DNA from: Mucilaginibacter glaciei
GTDB taxonomy: Bacteria; Bacteroidota; Bacteroidia; Sphingobacteriales; Sphingobacteriaceae
Length of the DNA stretch: 64,000 nt
Reading direction: 5' to 3'
Assembly: GCF_014773245.1 (NCBI RefSeq)
Contig: NZ_JACWMX010000005.1
Coordinates: 124,001 to 188,000 of the forward strand
A program made the position numbers and the translations under genes. The notes under the pieces were generated by a model. It worked only from the letters and a program-made list of their open reading frames with translations, was not told the DNA's origin and ran no database searches. This document shows positions 25,785 to 34,339 of this stretch, one piece after another. Within the stretch, counting starts at the first letter, position 1. Each line of letters begins with the position of its first letter.

Positions 25785-27209
25785 ATGAAAAAAATCATAA
25801 TCTCAGTTATCCCCTTATTGTTTTTTGGGGCCTGCAAAAAAGATATAACCAGCCTTAATGTTAACCCAAAGCAGCCGGCATCGGTGCCTGCTACCGCATT
25901 GTTTACACAGGCACAAAATACATTGGCCAGTACCCTTGCCTCGTCAAACGTTTATCTAAACACTTTCAGGCTGATAGAGCAGCAATGGCAGGAAACCACC
26001 TACATAACCGAAAGCAATTATAACATTAAGGATAACAAGATCCCCGATGGTATTTGGGATGCCTACTATCGTGATGTGCTGGAGCCGTTCGAACAGGCAA
26101 AAGCAGGGTTTGCAGCATCAAAGACGCTATCTGCCGATGAAATAAAATCAGACGTAGCCATTACAGATATGATGCAGGTTTATAGCTACTATTACCTGGT
26201 AACTACTTTTGGTAACATCCCTTACACGGATGCGTTAAAGGTTGATAATAAATTCCCTAAGTACGATGATGCGCTAACCGTTTACAATGCGCTGCTTACG
26301 CGCCTTGATGCGGACATAGCCAACCTTACTACCGCACAGACTTTGAATAACGCCGATCAGATATACGGTGGTGATATTGCCAGCTGGAAATTATTTGGTA
26401 ATAGCTTTAAATTAAAAATGGGCATGACCCTGGCAGATGCGGATAATACCAAAGCAAAGGCTGTGGTAGAGGCTGCAGTAGCTTCAGGTGTTTTTACCAG
26501 TAACGCAAATAATGCCAACTTTAAGTTTGCGCTAAACCCGCCAAACACCAACCCGGTTTGGGTGGACCTGGTACAAAGCGGCAGGCTTGATTTTATAGCG
26601 TCGAAAACTATTGTTGATAATTTAACAACTACGACTGACCCAAGACTGGCCCTTTATTTCACTACCGATGTAAGCGGCTCTTACTCTGGCGGGCGCCCTG
26701 GTACCAAAAATAGTTACGATGCGTTTTCAAAGCCAAGCACTACCTTAACGGCGCCAAATTTCCCGGGCTTATTGCTTGATTACGCCGAAACAGAGTTTAA
26801 CCTGGCCGAAGCTGTTGAGCGAGGCTATAACGTTGGCGGTACTGCTGCAAGCCATTATAGCAATGGCGTAACTGCCTCTGTACTTTATTGGGGCGGCACT
26901 GCGGCTACCGCAAGTACGTATCTGGCTAAAACTTCTGTAGCTTATGCAACAGCAACAGGCACCTATAAACAAAAGATTGGCTACCAAAAATGGTTGGCAC
27001 TTTACAACCGCGGTTGGGACGCCTGGATAGAAAACCGCAGGTTAGACTACCCGCAGTTACCTGCGCCAGCTAACCCTGTAAGCACATTCCCCGTGCGCTT
27101 TACTTACCCGGTTAGCGAGCAAAACGTTAATACCGTAAATTACACGGATGCATCCGGCAAAATTGGAAGCGACGCGGTAACTACCAAACTGTTTTTTGAT
27201 AAAAACTAA
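25785..27209 (+). CDS. SusD/RagB-type surface lipoprotein
   Basis: 474 residues with lipobox GAC (Cys17) followed by a KKD sorting-type sequence. The alpha-helical body (TALFTQAQNTLASTLAS, YRDVLEPFEQAKAG, YYYLVTTFGNIPYTDAL) and the C-terminal KIGYQKWLALYNRGWDAWIENRR are typical of the SusD-like_2 subgroup. It binds the substrate at the cell surface and caps the SusC barrel. It is the last gene of the pair, followed by a terminator. Confidence 0.95.
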   Translation: MKKIIISVIPLLFFGACKKDITSLNVNPKQPASVPATALFTQAQNTLASTLASSNVYLNTFRLIEQQWQETTYITESNYNIKDNKIPDGIWDAYYRDVLEPFEQAKAGFAASKTLSADEIKSDVAITDMMQVYSYYYLVTTFGNIPYTDALKVDNKFPKYDDALTVYNALLTRLDADIANLTTAQTLNNADQIYGGDIASWKLFGNSFKLKMGMTLADADNTKAKAVVEAAVASGVFTSNANNANFKFALNPPNTNPVWVDLVQSGRLDFIASKTIVDNLTTTTDPRLALYFTTDVSGSYSGGRPGTKNSYDAFSKPSTTLTAPNFPGLLLDYAETEFNLAEAVERGYNVGGTAASHYSNGVTASVLYWGGTAATASTYLAKTSVAYATATGTYKQKIGYQKWLALYNRGWDAWIENRRLDYPQLPAPANPVSTFPVRFTYPVSEQNVNTVNYTDASGKIGSDAVTTKLFFDKN

Positions 27210-27228
27210 TGCTAAGCGTTATTTAATT

Positions 27229-27258
27229 AAAGGGGCTGCCGTTGGTAGCCCCTTTTTT
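27229..27258 (+). terminator. Terminator of the susCD pair
   Basis: AAAGGGGCTGCC / GGTAGCCCCTTT stem with one G-T pair and a T6 tract. Confidence 0.9.
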
Positions 27259-27312
27259 AATAAACTATTTTGGTGGGCATTTAATTAAACTCTGCCAATG
27301 CGATTTATATCA

Positions 27313-27342
27313 ACAAAAAATCCCTGCCGGTTAGGCAAGGAT
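27313..27342 (-). terminator. Terminator of clpS
   Basis: On the minus strand ATCCTTGCC / GGCAGGGAT (one mismatch) is followed by TTTTTTG, 40 bases after the clpS stop. Confidence 0.7.
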
Positions 27343-27381
27343 CATATTTATTTTAAGCGCAGCTCAACGGTAGTACATTAT

Positions 27382-27663
27382 TTATTCGACCGTAACGGTT
27401 AAACCTTCCTGCTGTAATATCTTACGGTAAACTTCCATTTCGGTAAATGAACCTTCCAATACGGCGCATTTGCCTTCGTTATGCACCTTCCAGGCAATTT
27501 TTTCTCCCTGGCTTTCGGTATAATCCAGATATTTCATCATACAATGGATAACATGCTCAAAACTATTATGATCATCATTCCATAATATAAGGCGGTGCAT
27601 TTCTTTAAGCCCGGCTAGTATCTCTTCAAGCGTGAGCGTTTCTTCCTGTACTTCAGTTGGCAT
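27382..27663 (-). CDS. clpS: ClpS, adaptor of the ClpAP protease
   Basis: 93 residues from the ATG at 27663; a TTG four codons earlier is possible but less likely. The ClpS core is clear (LILWNDDHNSFEHVIHCM, AWKVHNEGKCAVLEGSF). ClpS binds N-end-rule substrates and hands them to ClpA. The conserved NDD of the binding loop is present. A perfect TAAATTTG box ends 9 bases before the ATG, so the leader must be very short. The gene is single and divergent from the glycine-rich protein gene. Confidence 0.92.
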   Translation of the reverse strand: MPTEVQEETLTLEEILAGLKEMHRLILWNDDHNSFEHVIHCMMKYLDYTESQGEKIAWKVHNEGKCAVLEGSFTEMEVYRKILQQEGLTVTVE

Positions 27664-27672
27664 ATGTAATGA

Positions 27673-27680
27673 CAAATTTA
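27673..27680 (-). promoter_or_regulatory. -7 box of clpS
   Basis: TAAATTTG on the minus strand fits TAnnTTTG exactly and ends 9 bases before the start codon. No clear TTTG -33 box was found. Confidence 0.45.
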
Positions 27681-27769
27681 CTTAAAATCAGTAATAAAAG
27701 TGTTAAAATGATGTTTAAACGATTTAAATAAAAATCGTTCAAGCTAAATTTATCACTTAAAAGCCCCAA

Positions 27770-28648
27770 ATGAAACAGAACCTCCCCCTACTTTTTTGCG
27801 CCCTCACTATGGCCATTACCGGCACCGCCAACGCACAATCAAATAAACCCGGCAATATGCTTGCGCCACCCGCCAGAGTTTTGGTAGACGGCAGCCTGAA
27901 AGAATGGGGCGACAGCCTGCGTTATATAAACGACGAGAAAAAGATCCCGTATACATTAGCTAACGACCAGGAGAATCTTTACGTAGCCATTCGCATTAGC
28001 GACCGTACCGAGCAGGCCCGCATCCTGAATGCCGGTATTACCATAAGCATCGACCCAAAGGGAAAAAAGAAGGAGGCCTTTACCATGACCTTCCCGCTGA
28101 GTGACCCCGGCACAAAAACGCAGTTAGGCTACCGTAAAGATGACAATGGCGATTTAAGCCAGCAGGACCGCGACGAACTGATGCGTGAACGCATCACCAC
28201 CCTGCGCAATATTAAAGTAACAGGCTTTAAGGATGTGGCATATGAGATGATCACCACATCAAACACTTACGGTTTTAAAGCCGCCGTTGACTACGATAAA
28301 GATGGCAAACTGGTGTGCGAGGCAGCCATACCGTTAAAATTCTTTCATGCAGATAGCCCATCAAAAAACGAATGGGCTTTTAACTTCAAGATCAACGGCG
28401 TGCAAAAACCTGCGGCAGGCGGCCCGGGCGGTGAAAATCCCGGTGGCGGCATGGGGGGTGGCCGTGGCGGAAGAGGCGGCGGTGGCGGAATGGGTGGGGG
28501 AGGAATGGGCGGCGGTCGTGGTGGTATGGGCGGCGGCGGAAGAGGCGGCCGTGGTGGTGCACGCGGAAATAGCGAGTCGAACAGCTTTGACCGCAGCGAA
28601 CTGTTTAAGTCGGTTGACTTTTGGGAGAAGTTTTACCTGGCGAAATGA
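27770..28648 (+). CDS. Exported CBM9/DOMON-like protein with glycine-rich tail
   Basis: 292 residues. After a signal peptide (about 1-23) comes a beta-sandwich-like domain (about 34-210) with the pattern VDGSLKEWGD, YTLANDQENLYVAIRISD and GITISID, which resembles carbohydrate-binding family 9/DOMON-type domains. Residues about 225-275 are almost only Gly with Met and Arg (GGGMGGG, GRGGRGG), followed by a short charged end (FWEKFYLAK). The function is unknown. An inverted repeat AACGATTT/AAATCGTT lies upstream at 27718-27739. The Gly-rich stretch is coding here, not a separate repeat array. Confidence 0.75.
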   Translation: MKQNLPLLFCALTMAITGTANAQSNKPGNMLAPPARVLVDGSLKEWGDSLRYINDEKKIPYTLANDQENLYVAIRISDRTEQARILNAGITISIDPKGKKKEAFTMTFPLSDPGTKTQLGYRKDDNGDLSQQDRDELMRERITTLRNIKVTGFKDVAYEMITTSNTYGFKAAVDYDKDGKLVCEAAIPLKFFHADSPSKNEWAFNFKINGVQKPAAGGPGGENPGGGMGGGRGGRGGGGGMGGGGMGGGRGGMGGGGRGGRGGARGNSESNSFDRSELFKSVDFWEKFYLAK

Positions 28649-28651
28649 TAA

Positions 28652-28711
28652 GTAAAAGTCAAAATTTAAAAGTAAAAACCGGAGAAGGTGATTTTTAATT
28701 TTGACTTTTAC
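28652..28711. terminator. Bidirectional A/T-rich inverted repeat terminator
   Basis: GTAAAAGTCAAAATT at 28652-28666 and its exact complement at 28697-28711 flank an inner AAAA/TTTT region. The element sits between two convergent genes. Confidence 0.6.
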
Positions 28712-28724
28712 ATTTTGAATTAAC

Positions 28725-31148
28725 CTACTCCACCTTATACCGATATACCTGCCTGCCAATATTGCCCTCATTATCTACACCTTCAATAATTACCCGGTAG
28801 CTTCCTTTGCTGCCAGCGTTAAAGTAATCGAAAGAGGCTTTGCCGTCACTGCCGGTGTTTACACTGGGGTTCCAATAAATGGTGCTGCGCAGATCGGCCA
28901 ATTGTTTGTTCTCTTTAGGTGTATTGTAATCAGGCGAATAGAATGTACGCTCTTTTAAATAACCTTTAGGGTAAGTAACCTTGATGCCACGACCGGTAAT
29001 TGGCCCGTCGTAGGTTTCAGTATCGCCGCCGCGTTTGGTAGTAATAAGCATGACACCGCTACCACCCCTGCCGCCGTAAATACTGGTAGAAGCGCCGTTA
29101 CGCAATACCTCTATAGCTTGTATATCATTGTAGTTAATGCTGTTAATAAAGTCAGCATCTACATAAATGCCATCTAATATTACCTGCATGGGCCTGTTAA
29201 AAGAACGGGTTGAATAGGGGATGCCGTTACGGAAAGTAACCCCAACCAATCGCCCCTGTAAACAATCGGATATGCGAATACAGCCCAACTGGAGGTCTTT
29301 CCCTAATATCACCTGGTCGGCGTTACCGGGGCCATTCAAATTAGCGGAGTATTTAAGCGCCTGCTTTTTGGCCCGAATAATCACCTCCCGTAGGGGTATC
29401 ACATGGTTACCTACGCCAAAGCGCATTTGTGCCTGGTAAAGCGCCTTACTGGCACCTGCATAAACCGACAGATCAGCCGTACGGGTAATCACCGTATAAG
29501 TGCTTCCAATTGGCGGGGCGATAGAGTCCATCTTGATCACTACATCCTTTTTGTTTTTATCGGTACGGGCCTGCAAAATAAACCGTACGCTATCGGGAAA
29601 AGTTAAATTAGTGAATGCGAACCTACCGCGGGCGTCAGTCACTGCATCCATGGTGTACTCAATATTATCAAAATCTATCAGTTTTATTTTGGCATTAGCA
29701 ACGGGTTTGCCGCCGGGTGTATTTACGGTACCGTAAACCTGTAAGGCCTTTTCCGGGTCAAAAGTATTAGCGGGCAAACTACCGTTCATAATCTCTTTCC
29801 AATCGAAACGGCGGTAACCTTGCGTAAGCATTAGTAAATCAAGGTCGGCACGTGTTTTATTATTGAAGTTATTAAAGTAATAGGCGAGTTGTTCTACGTA
29901 CCCCTTCAAATCTGAAGTAAGCAGCAGCGATGCCATGATATTATTTTCGTCATCATCGTTAAAAGGAACTTTGCTTTCATCGATAACCGCTACCGAAAAA
30001 CTCCCCGCGGCAGGTTTGCCATTATCGGCAGCAACAGTAAATTGTACCTTTTGGCGCGGGGCAGAAGTTTGCAAATTGCCCGCTAAACTCAGCCTTAACT
30101 TGTCGGGCTGCTGAATAAATACCAACCGCTCGTTCATCGGCTCACCCCCGGCAGAAAATAAAGTAAATTGGACAATCCCAGCAGGTAACGTACTCTTCGA
30201 TATTGATGTAAGGCCAGGTTTAGCTTTGCTACTGTAATACACCTTGCCGTTGCTTTGCCCTATGAGTAACACATTATCGCTTTGATTACGTGCGGAAATT
30301 TTTATTTGCAGATTTTGCGTGTTGCTGTTGTCTACAGATAATACATAACCTTGATCAGATACAGCGGGCAATTTTACTACTTGTGTAACGCCGCTGGTGT
30401 AAATAATATTAGCGGTATAGGTGTTGCCGGCAACAGGCGTCAGCTCAAACATCCCCATCCCTAAATGGCTGCTTGTAAATTGTGCTACTTGTTTGCCGTT
30501 GTTGTCGGTGATAGTGCCTTTTGCTTCTTCAGATAAGCCATCGGCACCAATGGCTTTAAAGGCAACCTTAGTGGGGATGCCCGCAACTAAATTGCCACTC
30601 TCCGGGAAGAATTGCGTACCAAACTTCCCCGCCTGGAAATTGGCAACGGTAATACTTTTTACCGGTGTTTTATCTGCAGAATTATTACTGCTTAAGGTAT
30701 TGTTGATGATGCTTAACGGCCGGTCGAAAAAGTAATCGCTGCCCGCATTACGCGTGTAATTAGTGTAAGCGCGAATATGGTAACTGCCGCCGCGTAGTGT
30801 GTCGGGCAGGGCAAAATCGCCTGCGGCGGTACCGTCTTTTAGCGCAAGTTTTACAGATTGTTTAACAACCCCGTTAGCATCCAGCAGATCAACATTTACA
30901 ATGCCGCTTATCGTGGTTAGTTGATGTTTTAAGCCTGCGGTTACATAGGCTTTAAACCAAATATCGTCGCCGGCGGCATAATAAGGCTTATCCAGGTGGA
31001 GATAAACTTTCTCGATTGGGCGCTCACTGCCCCACCGGTTTATTTGCTGTACTATTTGATCAATAGGGTCGTCATAAACGGCAAAGCCCAACAGGCCGCT
31101 TAAACCTATCGCAGCTATAAATCCAAAAAAGAAACGTTTGTGTGCCAT
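28725..31148 (-). CDS. Large MG2-domain exported protein with plug-like C-terminal part
   Basis: 807 residues. An N-terminal signal or anchor (about 5-24) is followed by an alpha-2-macroglobulin MG2-like domain (about 44-150, KVYLHLDKPYYAAGDDIWFKAY), further beta domains, a carboxypeptidase-regulatory-like domain (about 468-545, VYGTVNTPGGKPVANAKI) and a TonB-receptor plug-like domain (about 630-725, DCLQGRLVGV, QVILDGIYVD, EVLRNGASTSIYGGRG, GVMLITTKRG). A final beta domain ends the chain. No barrel follows the plug, so it is not a transporter itself. This architecture recurs in Bacteroidota without a proven function; interaction with TonB machinery or proteinase trapping are possible. Confidence 0.8.
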   Translation of the reverse strand: MAHKRFFFGFIAAIGLSGLLGFAVYDDPIDQIVQQINRWGSERPIEKVYLHLDKPYYAAGDDIWFKAYVTAGLKHQLTTISGIVNVDLLDANGVVKQSVKLALKDGTAAGDFALPDTLRGGSYHIRAYTNYTRNAGSDYFFDRPLSIINNTLSSNNSADKTPVKSITVANFQAGKFGTQFFPESGNLVAGIPTKVAFKAIGADGLSEEAKGTITDNNGKQVAQFTSSHLGMGMFELTPVAGNTYTANIIYTSGVTQVVKLPAVSDQGYVLSVDNSNTQNLQIKISARNQSDNVLLIGQSNGKVYYSSKAKPGLTSISKSTLPAGIVQFTLFSAGGEPMNERLVFIQQPDKLRLSLAGNLQTSAPRQKVQFTVAADNGKPAAGSFSVAVIDESKVPFNDDDENNIMASLLLTSDLKGYVEQLAYYFNNFNNKTRADLDLLMLTQGYRRFDWKEIMNGSLPANTFDPEKALQVYGTVNTPGGKPVANAKIKLIDFDNIEYTMDAVTDARGRFAFTNLTFPDSVRFILQARTDKNKKDVVIKMDSIAPPIGSTYTVITRTADLSVYAGASKALYQAQMRFGVGNHVIPLREVIIRAKKQALKYSANLNGPGNADQVILGKDLQLGCIRISDCLQGRLVGVTFRNGIPYSTRSFNRPMQVILDGIYVDADFINSINYNDIQAIEVLRNGASTSIYGGRGGSGVMLITTKRGGDTETYDGPITGRGIKVTYPKGYLKERTFYSPDYNTPKENKQLADLRSTIYWNPSVNTGSDGKASFDYFNAGSKGSYRVIIEGVDNEGNIGRQVYRYKVE

Positions 31149-31216
31149 ATTACTACAAGGTATGCATTATAACAACGCTAATTGCCTGCATTCCTTATAG
31201 ATACAACGGTTTAGAG

Positions 31217-31753
31217 TTAGAATTTGTTCTTCCACATCATACTCTCAACCGGGCGTGTGGTTTTATTATTGTATTTGGCGTTATCCTTGGTGTTGTAAAG
31301 CGTTTCTATCTCGCCTTCCACAGCAAAATAGATCAACTGACCAATCGGCATCCCTGCATAGATCTTTACTGGCTGCGCGCAGGAGATCTCCAGTGTCCAG
31401 GTATTGCAAAAACCTACGTCGCCCTTGCCTGCGGTAGCATGAATGTCGATACCTAAGCGGCCTGTGCTTGATTTGCCCTCCAGAAAGGGAACATGCTGAT
31501 GGGTTTCGGTGTACTCCACCGTAACACCCAGGTAAAGCGTATTGGGCTGCAGCACAAATCCCTCTTTAGGGATCTCAAAACCGATGATCTCATTGTGCAG
31601 TTTGGCATCCAGCACGCGGTCTTTATAAGTGGCCAGGTGTTTGCCTAAATGTACGTCGTAAGAGTTTGTTCCCAGGCATTCGCGTTTAAAGGGTTCAATA
31701 ATAATGGAACCTTTTTCTATCTCTTCAAGAATGCGTTTGTCTGATAATATCAT
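31217..31753 (-). CDS. dcd: dCTP deaminase
   Basis: 178 residues, normal length. The dUTPase-like fold shows MILSDKRILEEIEKG, EGKSSTGRLGIDIHATAGKG and GQLIYFAVEG. The enzyme deaminates dCTP to dUTP, the first step to dTMP; some members also hydrolyse dUTP. The Arg of the SSTGRLG motif and the Glu in TLEIS are the expected active-site residues. It is a single gene. Confidence 0.93.
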   Translation of the reverse strand: MILSDKRILEEIEKGSIIIEPFKRECLGTNSYDVHLGKHLATYKDRVLDAKLHNEIIGFEIPKEGFVLQPNTLYLGVTVEYTETHQHVPFLEGKSSTGRLGIDIHATAGKGDVGFCNTWTLEISCAQPVKIYAGMPIGQLIYFAVEGEIETLYNTKDNAKYNNKTTRPVESMMWKNKF

Positions 31754-31842
31754 AGCCTGTTTTTACGGGAGGGCTAAATTATTACTAATTAGGCTAACCG
31801 CCAATAGCGGGTTGTAAACAAGCGTTAATAAAAGCAGTGCAT

Positions 31843-31873
31843 AAAAAAACCGCCGGCGCATAAGCACCGGCGG
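31843..31873 (-). terminator. Terminator of the tiny lipoprotein gene
   Basis: CCGCCGG / CCGGCGG stem with a T7 run on the minus strand, placed after the 37-residue frame at 31949-32062. Confidence 0.7.
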
Positions 31874-31948
31874 CACAAATTAAACCACCAAAGGCAGTTT
31901 ACATCCACTCACATTCTCACCGCTTTGGATGTTCTCTTTATAGGGTTA

Positions 31949-32062
31949 TTAACCCCTAATGTTTTTTGCTACGGGCACTTTCTCAACTAAGCGCTGTTTC
32001 ATACAACCTTCTGTTAAAGCAACGGCTATTAAAATAGCAGCAGCTATGTAAATTTTTTTCAT
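31949..32062 (-). CDS. Tiny lipoprotein (37 residues)
   Basis: A minus-strand frame from the ATG at 32062 reads MKKIYIAAAILIAVALTEGC and then a short basic tail ending in KNIRG. This is a complete lipoprotein signal with the lipobox TEGC (Cys20) and only 17 residues after it. A minus-strand terminator lies about 75 bases downstream. No homologue is known to me. Entericidin-like small lipoproteins have a similar plan, but that is only an analogy. Confidence 0.6.
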   Translation of the reverse strand: MKKIYIAAAILIAVALTEGCMKQRLVEKVPVAKNIRG

Positions 32063-32204
32063 TGTGATGGTAATGCAGGGTCTGGTATTATTTTATTACC
32101 CTATTGACGTAAGTTTATAGCCAAGTGTTACAACGCGAAACAACTTTCTTAATTATTATATTTACCTGATATATCTTTACTATCCTTTTTGCAATTTTAC
32201 CTTT

Positions 32205-32843
32205 ATGGCTATAGCTTACCGACAACAGGTGGATGATGATACAGAGTTTGCGCTTTGGCGAATTGAAGAGACTGCCGAAGAGCTTTACAAACAACTGCAA
32301 TTAGACGACGCGGAAAAAGCCTTTACCAAACAATTAAGTAAAAGCAAACGCTACCTGCATTGGCTGGGCACCAGGGTATTACTGCGTAAAATGCTGCGTA
32401 CCGATGAATATATTGATTGTAAGATCGATGCCCATGGCAAACCGTACCTGGTAAGCCTGCCGTACCATATTTCGTTAAGCCACTCTTTTGACTATGCCGC
32501 CGTAATGATCAGTAAGAGCGGGCAGGTTGGAATTGATATTGAGCAGATAAAAGAAAAAGTGGAGCGAATTGCCCATAAATTTATGCGGCCCGAAGAACAG
32601 GCTTTTATAGATCAGCAGCATAAGATAGACCACCTGTATGTTTGCTGGTGCGCTAAAGAATCGGTTTATAAATGCTACGGACAAAAAGAGGTATCATTTG
32701 CCGACAACATTTTTTTGCAGCCTTTCGATTATGCTAACGAGGGCGCGTTACAGGCCACCTTGGATAAGGATACGATAAACTTTAACTTTACCGTAAATTA
32801 CCTGAAGTATGAAGATTACATGATAGGGTATGTGAAGGCTTAA
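32205..32843 (+). CDS. 4'-phosphopantetheinyl transferase (Sfp type)
   Basis: 212 residues. The Mg-binding motif GIDIE (Asp111, Glu113) and the WCAKESVYK motif (about 148-156, with Lys151 and Glu152) are intact. The enzyme moves phosphopantetheine from CoA to carrier proteins. The Sfp-like length suggests it may serve secondary or lipid carrier proteins as well as acyl carrier protein. The stop overlaps the start of lipB (TAATG), so the two are translated together. Confidence 0.9.
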   Translation: MAIAYRQQVDDDTEFALWRIEETAEELYKQLQLDDAEKAFTKQLSKSKRYLHWLGTRVLLRKMLRTDEYIDCKIDAHGKPYLVSLPYHISLSHSFDYAAVMISKSGQVGIDIEQIKEKVERIAHKFMRPEEQAFIDQQHKIDHLYVCWCAKESVYKCYGQKEVSFADNIFLQPFDYANEGALQATLDKDTINFNFTVNYLKYEDYMIGYVKA

Positions 32844-33580
32844 TGATGAAGAACAAAAAAGTTATTTTACAGGATTGGGGCTTAACCGATTATAAAGAGG
32901 CCTGGGACAGACAGGAAAGTATCTTTGCGGAAACTGTAAAACTGAAAACCGAGATCCGTAACCGTCAGGTGGCCGTGCTGGCCGGGGCTGACGAACCCGC
33001 AGACGAGGTCGTTACACCGAATTACCTGATATTTTGCGAACACCCTCATGTGTATACCTTAGGTAAAAGCGGTAAAGCCGAGCATTTACTTTTGGACGAG
33101 AGCGGATTGAAGGAAAAGCAAGCTGCTTATTACGCTATTAACCGGGGCGGCGATATCACTTACCATGGTCCCGGCCAGATAGTTAGCTACCCTATACTTG
33201 ATCTGGATAACTTTTTTACCGATATCCATCTGTATCTGCGCACACTGGAGGAAGCCGTTATTTTAACCCTTGCCAATTATGGTTTAAAGGCGGGCCGTTA
33301 CCCCGGCTATACCGGTGTTTGGTTTGATGCCGATAACGAAAAAGCCCGCAAGATTTGCGCAATGGGCGTGCGGTGCAGCCGTTGGGTTACCATGCATGGC
33401 CTGGCATTTAATGTAAACCCCAGTCTCGATTATTTTAAGAACATTGTTCCCTGCGGTATTGATGATAAAGCGGTAACGTCTATGCAGCAGGAATTGGGCC
33501 GCGAGGTGGATATCGACGAAGTAAAAAACATCCTTACGCACCACATTTCCGTACTTTTTGGTATGGAGATCGTGAAATGA
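32843..33580 (+). CDS. lipB: Octanoyltransferase LipB
   Basis: 245 residues. The family motif RGGDITYHGPGQIVSYP (from Arg101), the catalytic pair Lys170 (KICAMGVR) and Cys204 (IVPCGI) and the TMHGLAFNVN segment are all present. It moves octanoyl groups from acyl carrier protein to lipoyl domains. Two adjacent ATGs (32843 and 32846) are possible starts; the first overlaps the preceding stop. The gene end overlaps the next start by 4 bases. Confidence 0.95.
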   Translation: MMKNKKVILQDWGLTDYKEAWDRQESIFAETVKLKTEIRNRQVAVLAGADEPADEVVTPNYLIFCEHPHVYTLGKSGKAEHLLLDESGLKEKQAAYYAINRGGDITYHGPGQIVSYPILDLDNFFTDIHLYLRTLEEAVILTLANYGLKAGRYPGYTGVWFDADNEKARKICAMGVRCSRWVTMHGLAFNVNPSLDYFKNIVPCGIDDKAVTSMQQELGREVDIDEVKNILTHHISVLFGMEIVK

Positions 33581-34272
33581 AACTACTGATAGCACTAGCC
33601 CTAGTAACCGGTCTTTTTTTGTCCGGATGCAAAACCATGATGGAAGCAAACAAACAAACTAAACCTGCACTAACTTATCTTGCATTGGGCGACAGCTATA
33701 CAATTGGTGAATCCGTCCCTGCCGAGGGCTCCTTTCCTTATCAATTATCCGCACAATTGACAAAAGCAGGTCATGGAGTAGCACAACCCGAAATTATTGC
33801 CACTACAGGATGGACTACGGCTGAATTGATAGATGCGATCAGCCACAGTGATACCAAAGGCAAACAGTACGGCATTGTTACCTTGCTTATCGGTGTAAAT
33901 AATCAATACCGAGGCCAAAGCCCCGATGTTTACCGTGCTGAGTTTGTTCAATTGTTAAATACAGCTATTGAATATGCGGGGGGCGATAAAAATCATGTGT
34001 TTGTAGTTTCTATTCCCGACTGGGGTGTTACTCCCTACGCCGGCGGCCGCGACCGCGCACAGATCGGTAAAGAGATAGACCAGTTTAATAACATCAATAA
34101 GCAGGAAGCCGAAAAGGCAGGCGTGGCCTACGCAGATATCACACCAATATCCAAACAAGCTGTTAGTGATGCCGCTTTAACTGCCGGTGATGGTCTACAT
34201 CCATCTGCTAAAATGTATGGGTTATGGGTAAAAGAAATTTTGAAGGTGGTGGAACCGGGGTTTAGTAAATAA
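33577..34272 (+). CDS. SGNH/GDSL hydrolase lipoprotein
   Basis: 231 residues with lipobox LSGC (Cys18). The SGNH blocks are present: GDSY (Asp39, Ser40), GVNNQ, and the DGLHPS motif giving Asp205 and His208 of the triad. The family are esterases or lipases, many acting on acetylated or acylated envelope substrates. It is exported and lipid-anchored, while its two operon partners are cytoplasmic. The 4-base overlap with lipB shows coupling. Confidence 0.9.
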   Translation: MKLLIALALVTGLFLSGCKTMMEANKQTKPALTYLALGDSYTIGESVPAEGSFPYQLSAQLTKAGHGVAQPEIIATTGWTTAELIDAISHSDTKGKQYGIVTLLIGVNNQYRGQSPDVYRAEFVQLLNTAIEYAGGDKNHVFVVSIPDWGVTPYAGGRDRAQIGKEIDQFNNINKQEAEKAGVAYADITPISKQAVSDAALTAGDGLHPSAKMYGLWVKEILKVVEPGFSK

Positions 34273-34339
34273 GTTACCTGTTGAATTTTTCTACTCAAGA
34301 GATAACGCCCTGCTTTTTAATTAGCAAGATTTTCTCCTG

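Larger units (their letters stand above)
31754..32204. other. Gap containing only the tiny lipoprotein unit
   Basis: Between dcd and the PPTase gene the only supported items are the tiny lipoprotein at 31949-32062 and its terminator. The remainder is AT-rich, with a TATATTTA near-match to a -7 box near 32157-32164. Confidence 0.45.

Noticed and set aside
28347..28771. Frames in the Gly-rich stretch on both strands
   Set aside because: Products of GGC/GGT repeats in the real gene; they overlap it completely.
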